Positions 16,750 to 25,748 of a stretch of DNA of 64,000 nt are shown here, in pieces. The position numbers and the translations under genes are program-made. The DNA is from CAIYPG01 sp903864555. GTDB taxonomy: Bacteria; Pseudomonadota; Gammaproteobacteria; Burkholderiales; SG8-39. The notes under the pieces were generated by a model. That model was not told the DNA's origin. It saw only the letters and a program-made list of their open reading frames with translations, and did not search any database. Each line of letters opens with the position of its first letter. Positions within the stretch are counted from its first letter, which is position 1. The stretch lies in NCBI GenBank assembly GCA_947474715.1, contig CANJJT010000002.1:62001-126000 (forward strand), written 5' to 3'.

Positions 16750-17760
16750 ATGACTGCCCCTGCCTTTCCCACATTCCGGGCAGGCTTGGCCGACAGCATG
16801 ATCACGCTGCTGATCTGCCTCGGCATCAGCATGCCGGGCATGGTGATGGCCCAGGGAGCAGGCACACCGGTCATCGCTTGGCTCTCCCCGGATGGCGATC
16901 GATACAGCCGCGCCGGCTTCGATGGCTTCACCGCCGGGCTGCGCAATCTAGGGCTGGCCGACGGTCGCAATATCCGCATAACCCCTTATTGGGCCATGGG
17001 CTCCGATGCCAAGCTGGAGCAGATGGCGCGCGCGGCGGTACGCAGCCGCCCGGCCATCATCGTCACGCAGACCAAGGCGGTGTTCCAGGCCAAAGCAGCC
17101 GGGGCCGACATGCCGGTGGTGTTCGGTTTCAGTGGCGATCCGGTGGTGGGCAAGCTGGTGTCGTCCCTGGCGCGGCCCGGCGGCAATTACACCGGTGTGT
17201 CGCTCATGTCGCTGGAACTGGTGGGCATGCGCATGCAGGTGCTGAAGGAACTGCTGCCGCAACTGCGTCGCGTTGGTGTCATGGCCAATCCCGGTCACCC
17301 GGGGGAAGAGGCTGAGCGACACGCCTCCGAAGCCGCAGCCAGGCAACTGGGCCTGGAGATCGACTATCACCCGGTGCGCAACAAGGAGGACGTCGAGCGG
17401 GCCCTGGAAGCCATTGCGCGTGCAGGCAACGGCGCCATCCTGCTGTTTCCCGACAATGGCACCCTCCGATACAGCAAGCGCATCGCCGATTTCTCGAAGA
17501 AAACCCGCATCCCGGCCATCTCGGGCTGGGCAGAATTCGCCGACCGGGGCAACCTGGCCAGCTACGGCCCCGACCTGCGCGAGTCCTATGGCAGCCTTTC
17601 CGGATATGTGGACAAGATACTCAAGGGAGCCAAGCCCGGTGAACTGCCAGTGCAGTTGCCTTCGCGCGTGGAACTGGTGGTGAACCTCAAGACCGCCCGG
17701 GCCATCGGGCTGAAAGTGCCCCGCAGCGTATTGCTGCGCGCCAACCGGGTCATCGAATGA
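16750..17760 (+). CDS. ABC-type substrate-binding protein (TrpX/DUF534 type)
   Basis: 336-residue exported binding protein. The signal peptide lies around residues 17-36 (MITLLICLGISMPGMVMAQG). The two-lobed fold has PVIAWLSPDGDRYSRAGFDG at the start, SRPAIIVTQTKAVFQAK, PVVFGFSGDPVVGKLV, LLPQLRRVGVMANPG and IPAISGWAEFADRG. The family binds amino-acid-like ligands. No permease or ATPase follows; instead the stop overlaps the start of a sensor kinase (ATGA), so it more likely feeds a signal to the kinase than a transporter. The ATG at 16750 is chosen; 16798 is an alternative. Confidence 0.85.
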   Translation: MTAPAFPTFRAGLADSMITLLICLGISMPGMVMAQGAGTPVIAWLSPDGDRYSRAGFDGFTAGLRNLGLADGRNIRITPYWAMGSDAKLEQMARAAVRSRPAIIVTQTKAVFQAKAAGADMPVVFGFSGDPVVGKLVSSLARPGGNYTGVSLMSLELVGMRMQVLKELLPQLRRVGVMANPGHPGEEAERHASEAAARQLGLEIDYHPVRNKEDVERALEAIARAGNGAILLFPDNGTLRYSKRIADFSKKTRIPAISGWAEFADRGNLASYGPDLRESYGSLSGYVDKILKGAKPGELPVQLPSRVELVVNLKTARAIGLKVPRSVLLRANRVIE

Positions 17761-19616
17761 GCAGTGCCAGCGAGGATCACCCCGTGACCGGCAGCCGCGG
17801 TTCGCTGTTTCGCAAGTACGCGGTCTATTTTCTTGCGCTGATGTTCGTCACCCTCGCCTCCAGCAGCGGCCTGGGGCTGTACTTCACCTATCAGGAAAGC
17901 AAGTCCGCCCTGCTCGACCTGCAGCAGGAAAAGGCCGCCGCCGCCGCCTCGCGCATCGAAACCTATGTCCGGGAGATCGAGCACCAGCTGGGTTGGGTAC
18001 GCCTCGGCCAGCCCGAGGGCAACCCCATCGAATCGCAGCGGATCGACTACCTCAAATTGCTGCGCCAGGTACCCGCCATCACCGAAGTGTCGCTGCTCGA
18101 CCGCTACGGCCGCGAGCAGTTGAAGGTGTCGCGGCTGGGCATGGACGTGATCGGCAGCAAGGAGGATTTTTCGCAGGACCCTAAGTTCACCGCCACGCGC
18201 AAGGGCAAGACCTATTTCAGCCCGATCTATTTCCGCAAGGACACCGAGCCCTACATGACGATCTCGGTCGCGGGAATCGGCAAAGCGGCCGGCATCACGG
18301 TCACCGAAGTCAACCTCAAATTCATCTGGGACGTGATCACCCGCATCCGCATCGGCGGCAACGGACTGGCCTATGCCGTCGATTCGCGCGGGCAGCTGAT
18401 CGCCCACCCGGACATCAGCCGCGTGCTGCAAAAGTCGGATCTCTCCGCCATGCCGCAGATCCAGGCCGCCATCGCATCCGGCGATCCAGCCACGTCGCGG
18501 CGCGTGAGCATTGCGCGGGACCTGAAGAACCAGGAGGTCCTCACCGCCCATGCCTCCATCCCGGAGCTGGGTTGGCATGTGTTCGCCGAACAGCCGCTGG
18601 CCGAGGCGCTGGGGCCGCTGTTCGCCTCGCTGCAGCGCACCGCCCTGCTGCTGCTGATGGGCCTGGTTCTGGCCGCCGCCGCCAGTCTATACGCGGCTCA
18701 GCGCATGGTGCGCCCGATCCAGGCCCTTCGCGCCGGCGCCGCCGAGATCGCCCGCGGCCATCTCAACCAGCGCATCGAGGTGCGCACCGGTGACGAGCTG
18801 GAAGCCCTCGGCGACGAGTTCAACAACATGGCCAGGCAGCTTCAGGAGTCCTATGCGGACCTGGAACGCAGGGTGCAGGAGCGCACGCGCGACCTGCAGA
18901 TCGCCAACCGCCACAAGACGGAGTTCCTGGCCAACATGTCGCATGAGCTGCGCACCCCGCTCAACGCCATCATCGGCTTTTCCGAAGTGCTCCAGGAGCG
19001 CATGTTCGGCGAGCTGAACGGGAAGCAGGCCGAGTACATCAACGACATCCACAGCTCCGGCCGCCATCTGCTCTCGCTCATCAACGACATCCTCGATCTG
19101 TCCAAGATCGAGGCCGGCCGCATGGAGCTGGAGATCACCACCTTTCACCTTCCCACGGCCATCGACAATGCGCTCACCCTGATGCGCGAGCGCGCCGGGC
19201 GCAATCACATCAATCTCAAGGCGGATGTCGACCCGGCGATCGAGGGCATCACGGCCGATGAGCGCAAGGTCAAACAGATCCTGCTCAACCTGCTATCCAA
19301 CGCGGTGAAGTTCACCCCTGAAGGCGGCCGGGTCGAGATCAACGCACGCCAGGACGAGCATCAGGTGGTGATTGCAGTGTCCGACACCGGCGTGGGCATC
19401 GCGCCTGAGGACCACGAGGCGGTGTTCAAGGAGTTCCGTCAGGTAGGCGATGACTACACCCGTAAATCCGAAGGCACAGGCCTCGGCCTGACGCTCACGC
19501 GCCGCATGGTCGAGTTGCACGGCGGGACCATCACCCTGGAGAGCGCCCCCGGTCAGGGCTCGTGCTTCCGCTTCACCCTGCTGCGGCAGCCGTACGCCGC
19601 AGCAGCAACGGCATAG
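17757..19616 (+). CDS. Membrane sensor histidine kinase (dCache-HAMP-HisKA-HATPase)
   Basis: 619 aa. TM1 spans about 20-44, a periplasmic double-Cache-like domain about 45-285, TM2 about 290-312, HAMP about 312-362 and a short coiled linker follows. HisKA carries the phospho-acceptor His396 in NMSHELRTPLNAIIGFSEVL, and the HATPase_c domain (about 495-612) has N-box NLLSNAVKFTPEGG, G1 DTGVGIAPED and G2 GTGLGL. It overlaps the binding-protein gene by 4 bp, and a single-domain receiver follows 11 bp downstream. The adjacent binding protein is a plausible ligand-loaded partner of the periplasmic domain (inference). Confidence 0.93.
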   Translation: MSSASEDHPVTGSRGSLFRKYAVYFLALMFVTLASSSGLGLYFTYQESKSALLDLQQEKAAAAASRIETYVREIEHQLGWVRLGQPEGNPIESQRIDYLKLLRQVPAITEVSLLDRYGREQLKVSRLGMDVIGSKEDFSQDPKFTATRKGKTYFSPIYFRKDTEPYMTISVAGIGKAAGITVTEVNLKFIWDVITRIRIGGNGLAYAVDSRGQLIAHPDISRVLQKSDLSAMPQIQAAIASGDPATSRRVSIARDLKNQEVLTAHASIPELGWHVFAEQPLAEALGPLFASLQRTALLLLMGLVLAAAASLYAAQRMVRPIQALRAGAAEIARGHLNQRIEVRTGDELEALGDEFNNMARQLQESYADLERRVQERTRDLQIANRHKTEFLANMSHELRTPLNAIIGFSEVLQERMFGELNGKQAEYINDIHSSGRHLLSLINDILDLSKIEAGRMELEITTFHLPTAIDNALTLMRERAGRNHINLKADVDPAIEGITADERKVKQILLNLLSNAVKFTPEGGRVEINARQDEHQVVIAVSDTGVGIAPEDHEAVFKEFRQVGDDYTRKSEGTGLGLTLTRRMVELHGGTITLESAPGQGSCFRFTLLRQPYAAAATA

Positions 19617-19627
19617 GGGAATCCACC

Positions 19628-20008
19628 ATGGCACAGAAGATACTCATCGTCGAGGACAATGAAAAGAACCGCAAGCTGGCACGCGACATCCTGCAGTATC
19701 ACGGCTTCGACATCCTCGAGGCGGACAATGCGGAGTCCGGGATAGAGATCGCCAATCGCGAGTCACCGGCCTTGATCCTGATGGACTTCCATCTGCCCGG
19801 CATGAATGGCATCGAGGCGCTGGCCGCACTGCGCTCGGGCGAGGCCACCAGGGGCATCCCGGTGATGGCCGTCACCGCCTCGGCCATGACCGAAGAGAGG
19901 GTGAAAATCATTGCCGCCGGCTTTGACGGGCTGCAGACCAAGCCGATTCACCTCAAGGAATTCGTGGAGGCGGTCAAGATCCTGGCAGCCAAGGGTTCGG
20001 CAAGATGA
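19628..20008 (+). CDS. Single-domain response regulator (DivK/CheY-like)
   Basis: 126-residue receiver with no output domain. The acidic pocket is Glu9/Asp10, the phospho-acceptor Asp53 is in LILMDFHLPGMNG, Thr is in AVTASAM, and Lys is in QTKPIH. AGGGGA lies just upstream of the ATG at 19628. It lies between the kinase and the receiver-cyclase protein and overlaps the latter by 4 bp, so it is a likely phosphotransfer partner of the kinase. Confidence 0.92.
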   Translation: MAQKILIVEDNEKNRKLARDILQYHGFDILEADNAESGIEIANRESPALILMDFHLPGMNGIEALAALRSGEATRGIPVMAVTASAMTEERVKIIAAGFDGLQTKPIHLKEFVEAVKILAAKGSAR

Positions 20009-21146
20009 GCAGCCAGGCTTCGCAACCTGCCCCAGCGCGTCCATCAAGGATACTGGTCGTCGATGACACGCCCATGAATGTGAAGATGCTGGCCGACATT
20101 CTGACCTTCCGGGGTTATCAGGTGCATACCGCGTCCGGCGGGCGCGAGGGCCTGCAGTCCATGGCGGAACACGCCCCGGACCTGGTGCTGCTGGACGTGA
20201 TGATGCCGGAGATGAACGGCTATGAAGTATGCAAAGCCATCCGCGCCGACCCGGCCACCGAAATGACCCCGTCGTGATGGTCACTGCGCTCGACCCCGCG
20301 CAGGAGCGGGTGAAGGGCATCGAGGCCGGTGCCGATGACTTTCTCAGCAAGCCCATCAACCAGGCCGAACTGCTGGCGCGCGTTCGCTCCCTGCTGCGGA
20401 TCAAGGCTTATCAGGACACCATCGCCGAGCAAGCGCGCGAACTGAAGGCCTGGAACGAGACCCTGGGGCAGCGCGTGCACCAGCAGGTCGCCGAACTCGA
20501 ATCCCTGGGCCGGCTGAAGGGGTTTTTCTCTCCGGAACTGGCCCAGGCCATCGTGTCCGGTGGTGCCAATGAAATCCTCAAGCCGCATCGGCGCGAGATC
20601 ACCGTGCTGTTCCTCGACCTGCGTGGCTTCACCGCCTTTACCGAGTCGGCCGAGCCCGAGGAGGTGCTGGGCGCGCTCGCCCAGTATCACGAACTGGTGG
20701 GCAGCCTCGTGTCCCGGCACCAGGGCATGGTGGAGCACTTTGCGGGCGATGGCATGATGATCTTCTTCAACGATCCGATACCGCTGCCGGATGCACCGGC
20801 CCAGGCTGCCACCATGGCCCTCACGCTGACGGAGCGCTTCGCGTCGCTGCGCACCGCCTGGCGCCGGCAAGGCCACGAACTGGACCTTGGCATCGGCATG
20901 GCCGTGGGTTACGCCACCCTGGGGGCCATCGGCTTCGAAGGCCGGCGCGAGTACGCCGCCATCGGCAGCGTGAACAATCTCAGCGCTCGTCTGTGCAGCG
21001 AGGCGCAGGGCGGACAGATACTGACCAATCTGAAAACCCTGAACCGGATCGAGGACGTGGTACTCGCCGAACCCGTGGGCGAGCGTATCCTGAAAGGCTT
21101 TGCCCAGCCGGTATCCCTATTCAATATCACCGGACTGCGGGGCTGA
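20005..21146 (+). pseudogene. Receiver-class III nucleotide cyclase, split by a 1-nt frameshift
   Basis: Reading from 20005 gives a receiver domain with Asp64 (VLLDVMMPEMNGYEV) that stops at a TGA at 20275-20277 after EMTPS. In the next frame the receiver continues exactly where expected (VVMVTALDPAQERVKGIEAG, DDFLSKPINQAEL), followed by a coiled linker (about 20400-20510) and a complete class III cyclase domain (TVLFLDLRGFTAFTE, HFAGDGMMIFFNDP, AIGSVNNLSARL). One extra C in the run CCCC at 20267-20270 would restore a protein of about 380 aa. Without the shift it would make cAMP or cGMP under receiver control. Mutation or sequencing error cannot be told apart here. Confidence 0.85.
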
Positions 21147-21267
21147 ACTCCATGGCCATGCAGATCAGTCACTTTTGTCCGGACAGAGAGGGTGCTGCGT
21201 ACGGCATGGTGCCGCCGCACAGGTATCCTGTGCTCCGCCGGCAGACTCAACACAGGAAGGGAAGTCC

Positions 21268-22317
21268 ATGAGCATCCACACCATCAAACCCGCTGACTGG
21301 ATGGACGACGACTGGGAGCGCTCGCAGGCCGCGCTCGAGGGCATGGGCGACGGACTGCCGCTGGTGGTGCCCACCCCCGCCCGGGTGGAAGCCATGCTGA
21401 AGGCAGTGGGCGCCAATGGCAGCGAGGCGATCGCCGTGCTGGCCCCGGCCTTCGGCGAGGCCACCTGGCGCAATGTCGCCGAGAACGCCGTGATGGCGGG
21501 CTGCCTGCCTGAATACCTGCCGGTGGTCGCCGCCGCTGCAGCGGCAGTGGCGAAGGATGAATACAACCTGCTCGGCATCCAGACCACCACCGGCAATGCC
21601 GCGCCCATGCTCATCGTCAACGGCCCTGTCGCCCTGCGCATCGGCATGAATGCCGCCGGCAATGCGCTCGGGCCGGGCAACCGCGCCAACGCCACCATCG
21701 GCCGCGCCCTGCGCCTGGTGCTGCAGAACGTCGCCGGTGCCAAGCCGGGCGAGATGGACATGGCCACCCTTGGGCATCCGGGCAAGTACACCTGCGCCTT
21801 TGCCGAGAACGAAGCCGCCAGCCCCTGGCCGCCTTTCCACACCACGCGCGGCTACACCCGCGAGCAGAGCGTGGTCACCGTGCTGGGCTGCTCCGGCTTC
21901 ATCGAGGTGGTGGACTCCACCAGCGCCAAACCGGAAGACCTGATCCGCACCTTTGCCAGCTCCATGGTGTTCGCCGGCAGCGTCGGCCAGACCGGCATCG
22001 TCGCCAGCGGCCAGCCCCTGCTGATCATGCCGCCCGAACACGCCGAGCATTTCCACCGCGAAGGCTGGTCACGCGAGGACGTGCAGGCCGCGCTGCTGCG
22101 CGAAGCCACGCTGCCGCTGGAACGGCTGTCGCCCGCGGTGCGGCAACGCATCACCGAACATCGCGCCAGTACCGGCGAGGACATCGGCGCGCCGGTGCAT
22201 ATCGCGCACGAGGCGAAGGACATCCTCATCGTCGTCGCGGGCGGCCCCGGCGTGAAGGCGGCCTATGTGCCGACCTGGAGCGGGTCGAAGGCCGTGAGTC
22301 AGCTGATCCGCACGTGA
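21268..22317 (+). CDS. UGSC C-terminal-domain paralogue without the selenocysteine domain
   Basis: 349 aa starting MSIHTIKPADWMDDDW, with AGGAAGGGAAG upstream. It is clearly homologous to the C-terminal about 350 residues of the selenoprotein at 27924-29564. Shared blocks are ENAVMAG/ANAVMAGA, NLLGIQTTTGNAAPM/NLYGIQGTTHCVAPL, the common GHPGKYT, and FAENEAA/IAENEAA, plus IVVAGG near the C-terminus. It lacks the N-terminal redox domain entirely. A Bug receptor follows 108 bp downstream. Function is unknown; a dedicated substrate-handling domain is inferred from its separate existence. Confidence 0.8.
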   Translation: MSIHTIKPADWMDDDWERSQAALEGMGDGLPLVVPTPARVEAMLKAVGANGSEAIAVLAPAFGEATWRNVAENAVMAGCLPEYLPVVAAAAAAVAKDEYNLLGIQTTTGNAAPMLIVNGPVALRIGMNAAGNALGPGNRANATIGRALRLVLQNVAGAKPGEMDMATLGHPGKYTCAFAENEAASPWPPFHTTRGYTREQSVVTVLGCSGFIEVVDSTSAKPEDLIRTFASSMVFAGSVGQTGIVASGQPLLIMPPEHAEHFHREGWSREDVQAALLREATLPLERLSPAVRQRITEHRASTGEDIGAPVHIAHEAKDILIVVAGGPGVKAAYVPTWSGSKAVSQLIRT

Positions 22318-22425
22318 TGCATGCCGGGATACGCGCCGAACCCGGGCAGTGAAGCCGATAAAATCTGGCGCAATATAGTGCGTCGGCGTGCGCTAATAGA
22401 ACGCCTCCCACTTCGGAGAATCCCC

Positions 22426-23412
22426 ATGACCACCCCATCCCGAACCCTCCTGCAGGCCACGCTGGGCGCAGCCGTTGCCAGCGGGATCCTCACCGCCCCC
22501 GCCCACGCTCAGACCGGCTATCCCAATCGCCCGGTGCGCGTGGTGGTGCCCTTCGTGCCCGGCGGCAGTACCGACATCATCGGCCGCACGGTGGCGCAGA
22601 AGCTGAGCGAGGCCTGGGGCCAGTCGGTGCTGGTGGACAACCGCGGCGGCGGGGCGACCATCATGGGCACGGAGATCGTGGCCAAGGCGCCCCCTGACGG
22701 CTACACGCTGCTGATCGCCTCGGCTTCCTTCACCACCAAAATGAGTCTGGTGGACAAGCTCCCCTACGACACGCAGGCCGACTTCACGCCAATCACCCTG
22801 ATCAACACCACGCCGCTGGTGCTGGTCGTGTCGCCCAACAGCCCGGCGAAGACGGTGAAGGACCTGATCGCGCTGGCAAAGGCCAAGCCCGGCCAGTTGA
22901 ATTACGGGTCGTCAGGGATGGGCGGGTCCAACCACCTGTCAGGGGAATTGTTCGCCGCCATGGCCGGCATCCAGGCCTCGCATGTGCCCTACAAGGGCAA
23001 TGCGCCGGCGCTCACCGACCTGATGGGCGGCCGCGTTGATTTCATCTTCAATGGCGCCACCGCCGTGATGCCGCTGGTCAAGGCGGGCAAGCTGCGCGCC
23101 CTGGGCGTGACCAGCCGCGAACGCGCGGGCGCGGCGCCGGACCTGCCCACCATGGACGAATCCGGACTCAAGGGCTATTCGGCCGTGGCCTTCAATGGCA
23201 TCGTCGCTCCGGCCAGGACGCCGCGGGACATCATCGCCAGGATCAATGCCGATGCGGTGAAAGGCATCCAATCCGCCGATACCCGCGAGCGCCTGAAGGC
23301 CGACGGCTCCGACCCGGTGGGCAGCACGCCCGAACAGTTCGCCGCCTTCCTCAAGGAGGAGATGGGCAAGTGGGCGAAGATCATCAAGGACAACGGGATC
23401 AGAGGCGAGTGA
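22426..23412 (+). CDS. Bug/TctC-type substrate-binding protein (4)
   Basis: 328 aa with a signal peptide of about 1-28 (ending APAHAQ). Typical segments are RVVVPFVPGGSTDIIGRTVA, NRGGGATIMGTEIVAKAPPD, GYTLLIASASFTT, GGSNHLSGELFAAMAGI, VPYKGNAPALTDLMGGRVDF and GSTPEQFAAFLKEE. GGAG precedes the ATG at 22426. It probably shares a transcript with the UGSC-paralogue gene, a pairing echoed at 26.5-29.6 kb where a Bug gene lies downstream of the full selenoprotein gene. Confidence 0.93.
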   Translation: MTTPSRTLLQATLGAAVASGILTAPAHAQTGYPNRPVRVVVPFVPGGSTDIIGRTVAQKLSEAWGQSVLVDNRGGGATIMGTEIVAKAPPDGYTLLIASASFTTKMSLVDKLPYDTQADFTPITLINTTPLVLVVSPNSPAKTVKDLIALAKAKPGQLNYGSSGMGGSNHLSGELFAAMAGIQASHVPYKGNAPALTDLMGGRVDFIFNGATAVMPLVKAGKLRALGVTSRERAGAAPDLPTMDESGLKGYSAVAFNGIVAPARTPRDIIARINADAVKGIQSADTRERLKADGSDPVGSTPEQFAAFLKEEMGKWAKIIKDNGIRGE

Positions 23413-23522
23413 GGCTGGCGCACGGCCTGCGGTAATCGGCGCAGTGATGGTTACGGCGCCCCGCAAGGCAGCGCAGACACTGCGCAAGCGTTGAAACCCG
23501 GAAATGATTCCAAGCCCTAGTA

Positions 23523-23545
23523 ATATGATCAATTAGAGATCATAT
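23523..23545. promoter_or_regulatory. AT-rich perfect palindrome between convergent genes
   Basis: ATATGATC-AATTAGA-GATCATAT, an 8-bp perfect inverted repeat with a 7-bp spacer in an AT-rich patch of otherwise GC-rich DNA. It lies between the stop of Bug(4) and the stop of the iron-permease-like gene, so it is not an obvious promoter. It could be a protein-binding site or a weak bidirectional terminator. Confidence 0.35.
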
Positions 23546-23580
23546 CTTCTGTGTTTATTACGTCTACATAAGCATTGTGA

Positions 23581-23991
23581 TCACGGCTCCGGGGTGCCGG
23601 TGTCCTGGGTGCCCAGCGCTATGCCCGCCCGCGCAGCAGCAGCCAGGGCCTGGTATCTGACCTTGAAGGCGTCCAGAGTTTCTTCCTCCAGTTCTTCCAG
23701 GTCGAGCAGGGCGTTGTGCGCGCCACGGGTGGCGCGTATCAGCTCGTCGAGCTTGAGCTGTATCGCCTCGGTGTCGCGGTTCTGGGTGTTCTGGATGAGA
23801 AAGACCATGAGGAAAGTGACGATGGTGGTGCCGGTGTTGATGACCAGTTGCCAGGTGTCGCTGAAACCGAAGACCGGTCCGGTAATGACCCAAACGATGA
23901 TGATGGCCACGGCAAAGGTGAACATGGGCGGGCGGCCGCAATAGCGGGAGGCGGTCTTGGCCAGGCCTGAGTACAGCGCGGTGGGTTTCAT
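23581..23991 (-). CDS. Low-affinity iron permease-family small membrane protein
   Basis: 136 aa beginning MKPTALYSGLAKTASRYCGR. There are two membrane segments (FTFAVAIIIVWVITGPVFGF about 24-43, and LVINTGTTIVTFLMVFLIQN about 49-68). The conserved QNTQNRDTEAIQLKLDELIR motif follows, then a soluble acidic helix (LLDLEELEEETLDAF). This is the short bacterial form assigned to the Fet4-like low-affinity iron permease family; transport has not been shown for such short members. The start at 23991 is chosen by homology over an upstream frame extension. Confidence 0.85.
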   Translation of the reverse strand: MKPTALYSGLAKTASRYCGRPPMFTFAVAIIIVWVITGPVFGFSDTWQLVINTGTTIVTFLMVFLIQNTQNRDTEAIQLKLDELIRATRGAHNALLDLEELEEETLDAFKVRYQALAAAARAGIALGTQDTGTPEP

Positions 23992-24007
23992 GGGCGAACT
24001 CCAGTCT

Positions 24008-24114
24008 GAAGAAACGCTGATCAAGTATCGAACGAGGATAGCCGTTGAAATGTTTCCTCTGAAGTAGGAGATATACAAGGGGACCTAGCCCACTTGTTCA
24101 GTCCTTCCCTGGGC
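24008..24114. repeat. Dispersed repeat, copy 2
   Basis: Same-orientation match to 7208-7312, including CTGATCAAGT, GAAATGTTTC, CTCTGAAGT and the exact block CCTAGCCCACTTGTTCAGTCC. It lies between the iron-permease-like gene and the TIGR03084-type gene. The stop codon and last residues (about TEQVG) of the latter fall inside the repeat, so insertion or recombination here may have changed its C-terminus. Confidence 0.6.
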
Positions 24115-24924
24115 GCGTCCCTGCGTGTAACGGCTGCCCGGCGCTGGCGGCACCCGCGGCGGGCCGGCAAAGCACTGGGCATTGGCCATCCAGTTCGCGG
24201 CAACTTCGCCGGACACCTGCAAGCGGGTGTCGGCGACGTTGCGCGTCTGCGCCACCACCTGGCAGAACTCGCTGGCGGAACCGGCGATACATTCTGCTGC
24301 AGGCGCCGTGCCGGGCCACTCCCAGGCCTTGCCCGAAGGCGCGACCAGGCTGACGGTGGGACGTTCCGCCGGCACCGGCAGACCACGGTTGGAGAAGCTC
24401 CAGCCGAAGGTGTTCACGCCCAACGTGGCGATGTGGTGGATGCGGTCGGTGTCCTCGCGCCCCACGCCCAGCAGGTCGTAGATCTCCTGGCCGTGAGCCC
24501 AGGTCTCCATGAGCCGCGCGCTGATGCTGGAGCGTGCACTCATGTCCCGCCCGGCCCAGGGCACGCGCTGCCTGGGATCGGCCTCTGCGAAGGCCGCCAC
24601 CAGCGCCAAATACTGCGCATGCCACCGGGCCAGCAGCTCGCGGCCGGTGATGTTGCCGATGCTGTGGTGCTGCAGGGTGAGGTTGCTGGCACCGGTCTGG
24701 CGCGCCACCTGCGCGCGCTCCTGCCGGGTCTTCAGGTAGGCATCGCGATCGGTGAGTGACACCAGGGCCGAGATATTGCCGCTGTGCAGGTGGGCCATGA
24801 CGTCATTGATGGTCCAGCCATTGAACTGCGTGGGCTCGGCCCATGCGCCGTCCGTGAGCGGCTGGAGCAGTCGGTACAGGGCCTCGCTCTCCTCGCCGAA
24901 TGCCGCGCTCTCTGCTGCAAGCAT
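24085..24924 (-). CDS. TIGR03084/maleylpyruvate isomerase N-terminal-like (DinB-fold) protein
   Basis: 279 aa, predicted metal-binding four-helix protein. The metal-ligand pattern of the DinB/mycothiol-dependent isomerase superfamily is visible: His in NDVMAHLHSGN and His in METWAHGQEIYD. The central WTINDV-type start and the C-terminal beta-rich part (RPTVSLVAPSGKAWEWPG, then VAQTRNVADTRLQVSG) match TIGR03084 proteins from memory. GGAGGAGG precedes the ATG at 24924. The C-terminal end runs into a dispersed repeat and looks a few residues longer than expected. The substrate is unknown. Confidence 0.8.
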   Translation of the reverse strand: MLAAESAAFGEESEALYRLLQPLTDGAWAEPTQFNGWTINDVMAHLHSGNISALVSLTDRDAYLKTRQERAQVARQTGASNLTLQHHSIGNITGRELLARWHAQYLALVAAFAEADPRQRVPWAGRDMSARSSISARLMETWAHGQEIYDLLGVGREDTDRIHHIATLGVNTFGWSFSNRGLPVPAERPTVSLVAPSGKAWEWPGTAPAAECIAGSASEFCQVVAQTRNVADTRLQVSGEVAANWMANAQCFAGPPRVPPAPGSRYTQGRAQGRTEQVG

Positions 24925-25160
24925 GTTTCCTCCTCCGGGCTGATGGTTGTCGCGGGTGTGGCTGTCGCGCTTATGGTCACGCACGCGCTGATCAAGTTCA
25001 AGGCATGCCCATGATCGGGAAAGCCTGCCTCTGACGTGGGGCAGGCCCCAAGGGGATCGTGTCCCTCTTTGATCAATACTTCGTCCTGACTGGCCGGGGC
25101 AGTGTAGCCCTCTTGCAGCGGGCCATGCTTCCCCGGACAGTGGACGTCCGAAGCGCCGCT

Positions 25161-25568
25161 TCAATCCCCGCGCCTGAAGCGCTCCAGCTCGCGCCGGTCG
25201 CGTTTGGTGGGACGACCGGGCACCACCGGCTGGGGGCCGGACTTGCGCATGGCGATCAGGGTCTTGCGCCGCTCGATGCTCTGCTCGCTTTCTTCGTACA
25301 GGCGTGCCGCCTCCACTGCCGGGCCGCGCTGGTCGGACAGGGCACGCACCTGGATCTGCCACACCAGTTCTCCGGCGCGGATTTCGATCTGGTCACCCGG
25401 TTTGAGTTCACGCGCCGGCTTGACGCGATCACCCGCCACCCGCACACGCCCCGCCTCCACGGCCTGCGCCGCCAGGCTGCGCGTCTTGAAAAAGCGCGCA
25501 GCCCATAACCACTTGTCGATGCGCAGGCGGCCAAGTCCGGCATCGGCTGCGCTGTTGGTGTGCTTCAT
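25161..25568 (-). CDS. hslR: Heat-shock protein 15-type RNA-binding protein (S4 domain)
   Basis: 135 aa. The S4 domain (about 15-70) starts RLRIDKWLWAARFFKTRSLA, with AVEAGRVRVAGDRVKPAREL following. The basic C-terminal tail (PTKRDRRELERFRRGD) is typical of Hsp15, which binds 50S subunits carrying stranded peptidyl-tRNA and helps rescue them. It is divergent from the PilZ-domain gene. The 236-bp gap downstream, up to the TIGR03084 gene, shows no gene. Confidence 0.92.
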   Translation of the reverse strand: MKHTNSAADAGLGRLRIDKWLWAARFFKTRSLAAQAVEAGRVRVAGDRVKPARELKPGDQIEIRAGELVWQIQVRALSDQRGPAVEAARLYEESEQSIERRKTLIAMRKSGPQPVVPGRPTKRDRRELERFRRGD

Positions 25569-25748
25569 CAGCTCTCCGCTTTACGCTTTCCGCGCTGCAC
25601 ATGGCAGGCGGCAAATGTTTTCAGATCGGTAATAGTTGGCATGGTGCCGGGCTGCTTCCATCTTATGCTGACATCATGAAATCGGCAGCAGGCCGCGCAC
25701 CGACCACAGACGCAGCAAAAAAGCCGCACCACAAAGTCAGGATGCACC

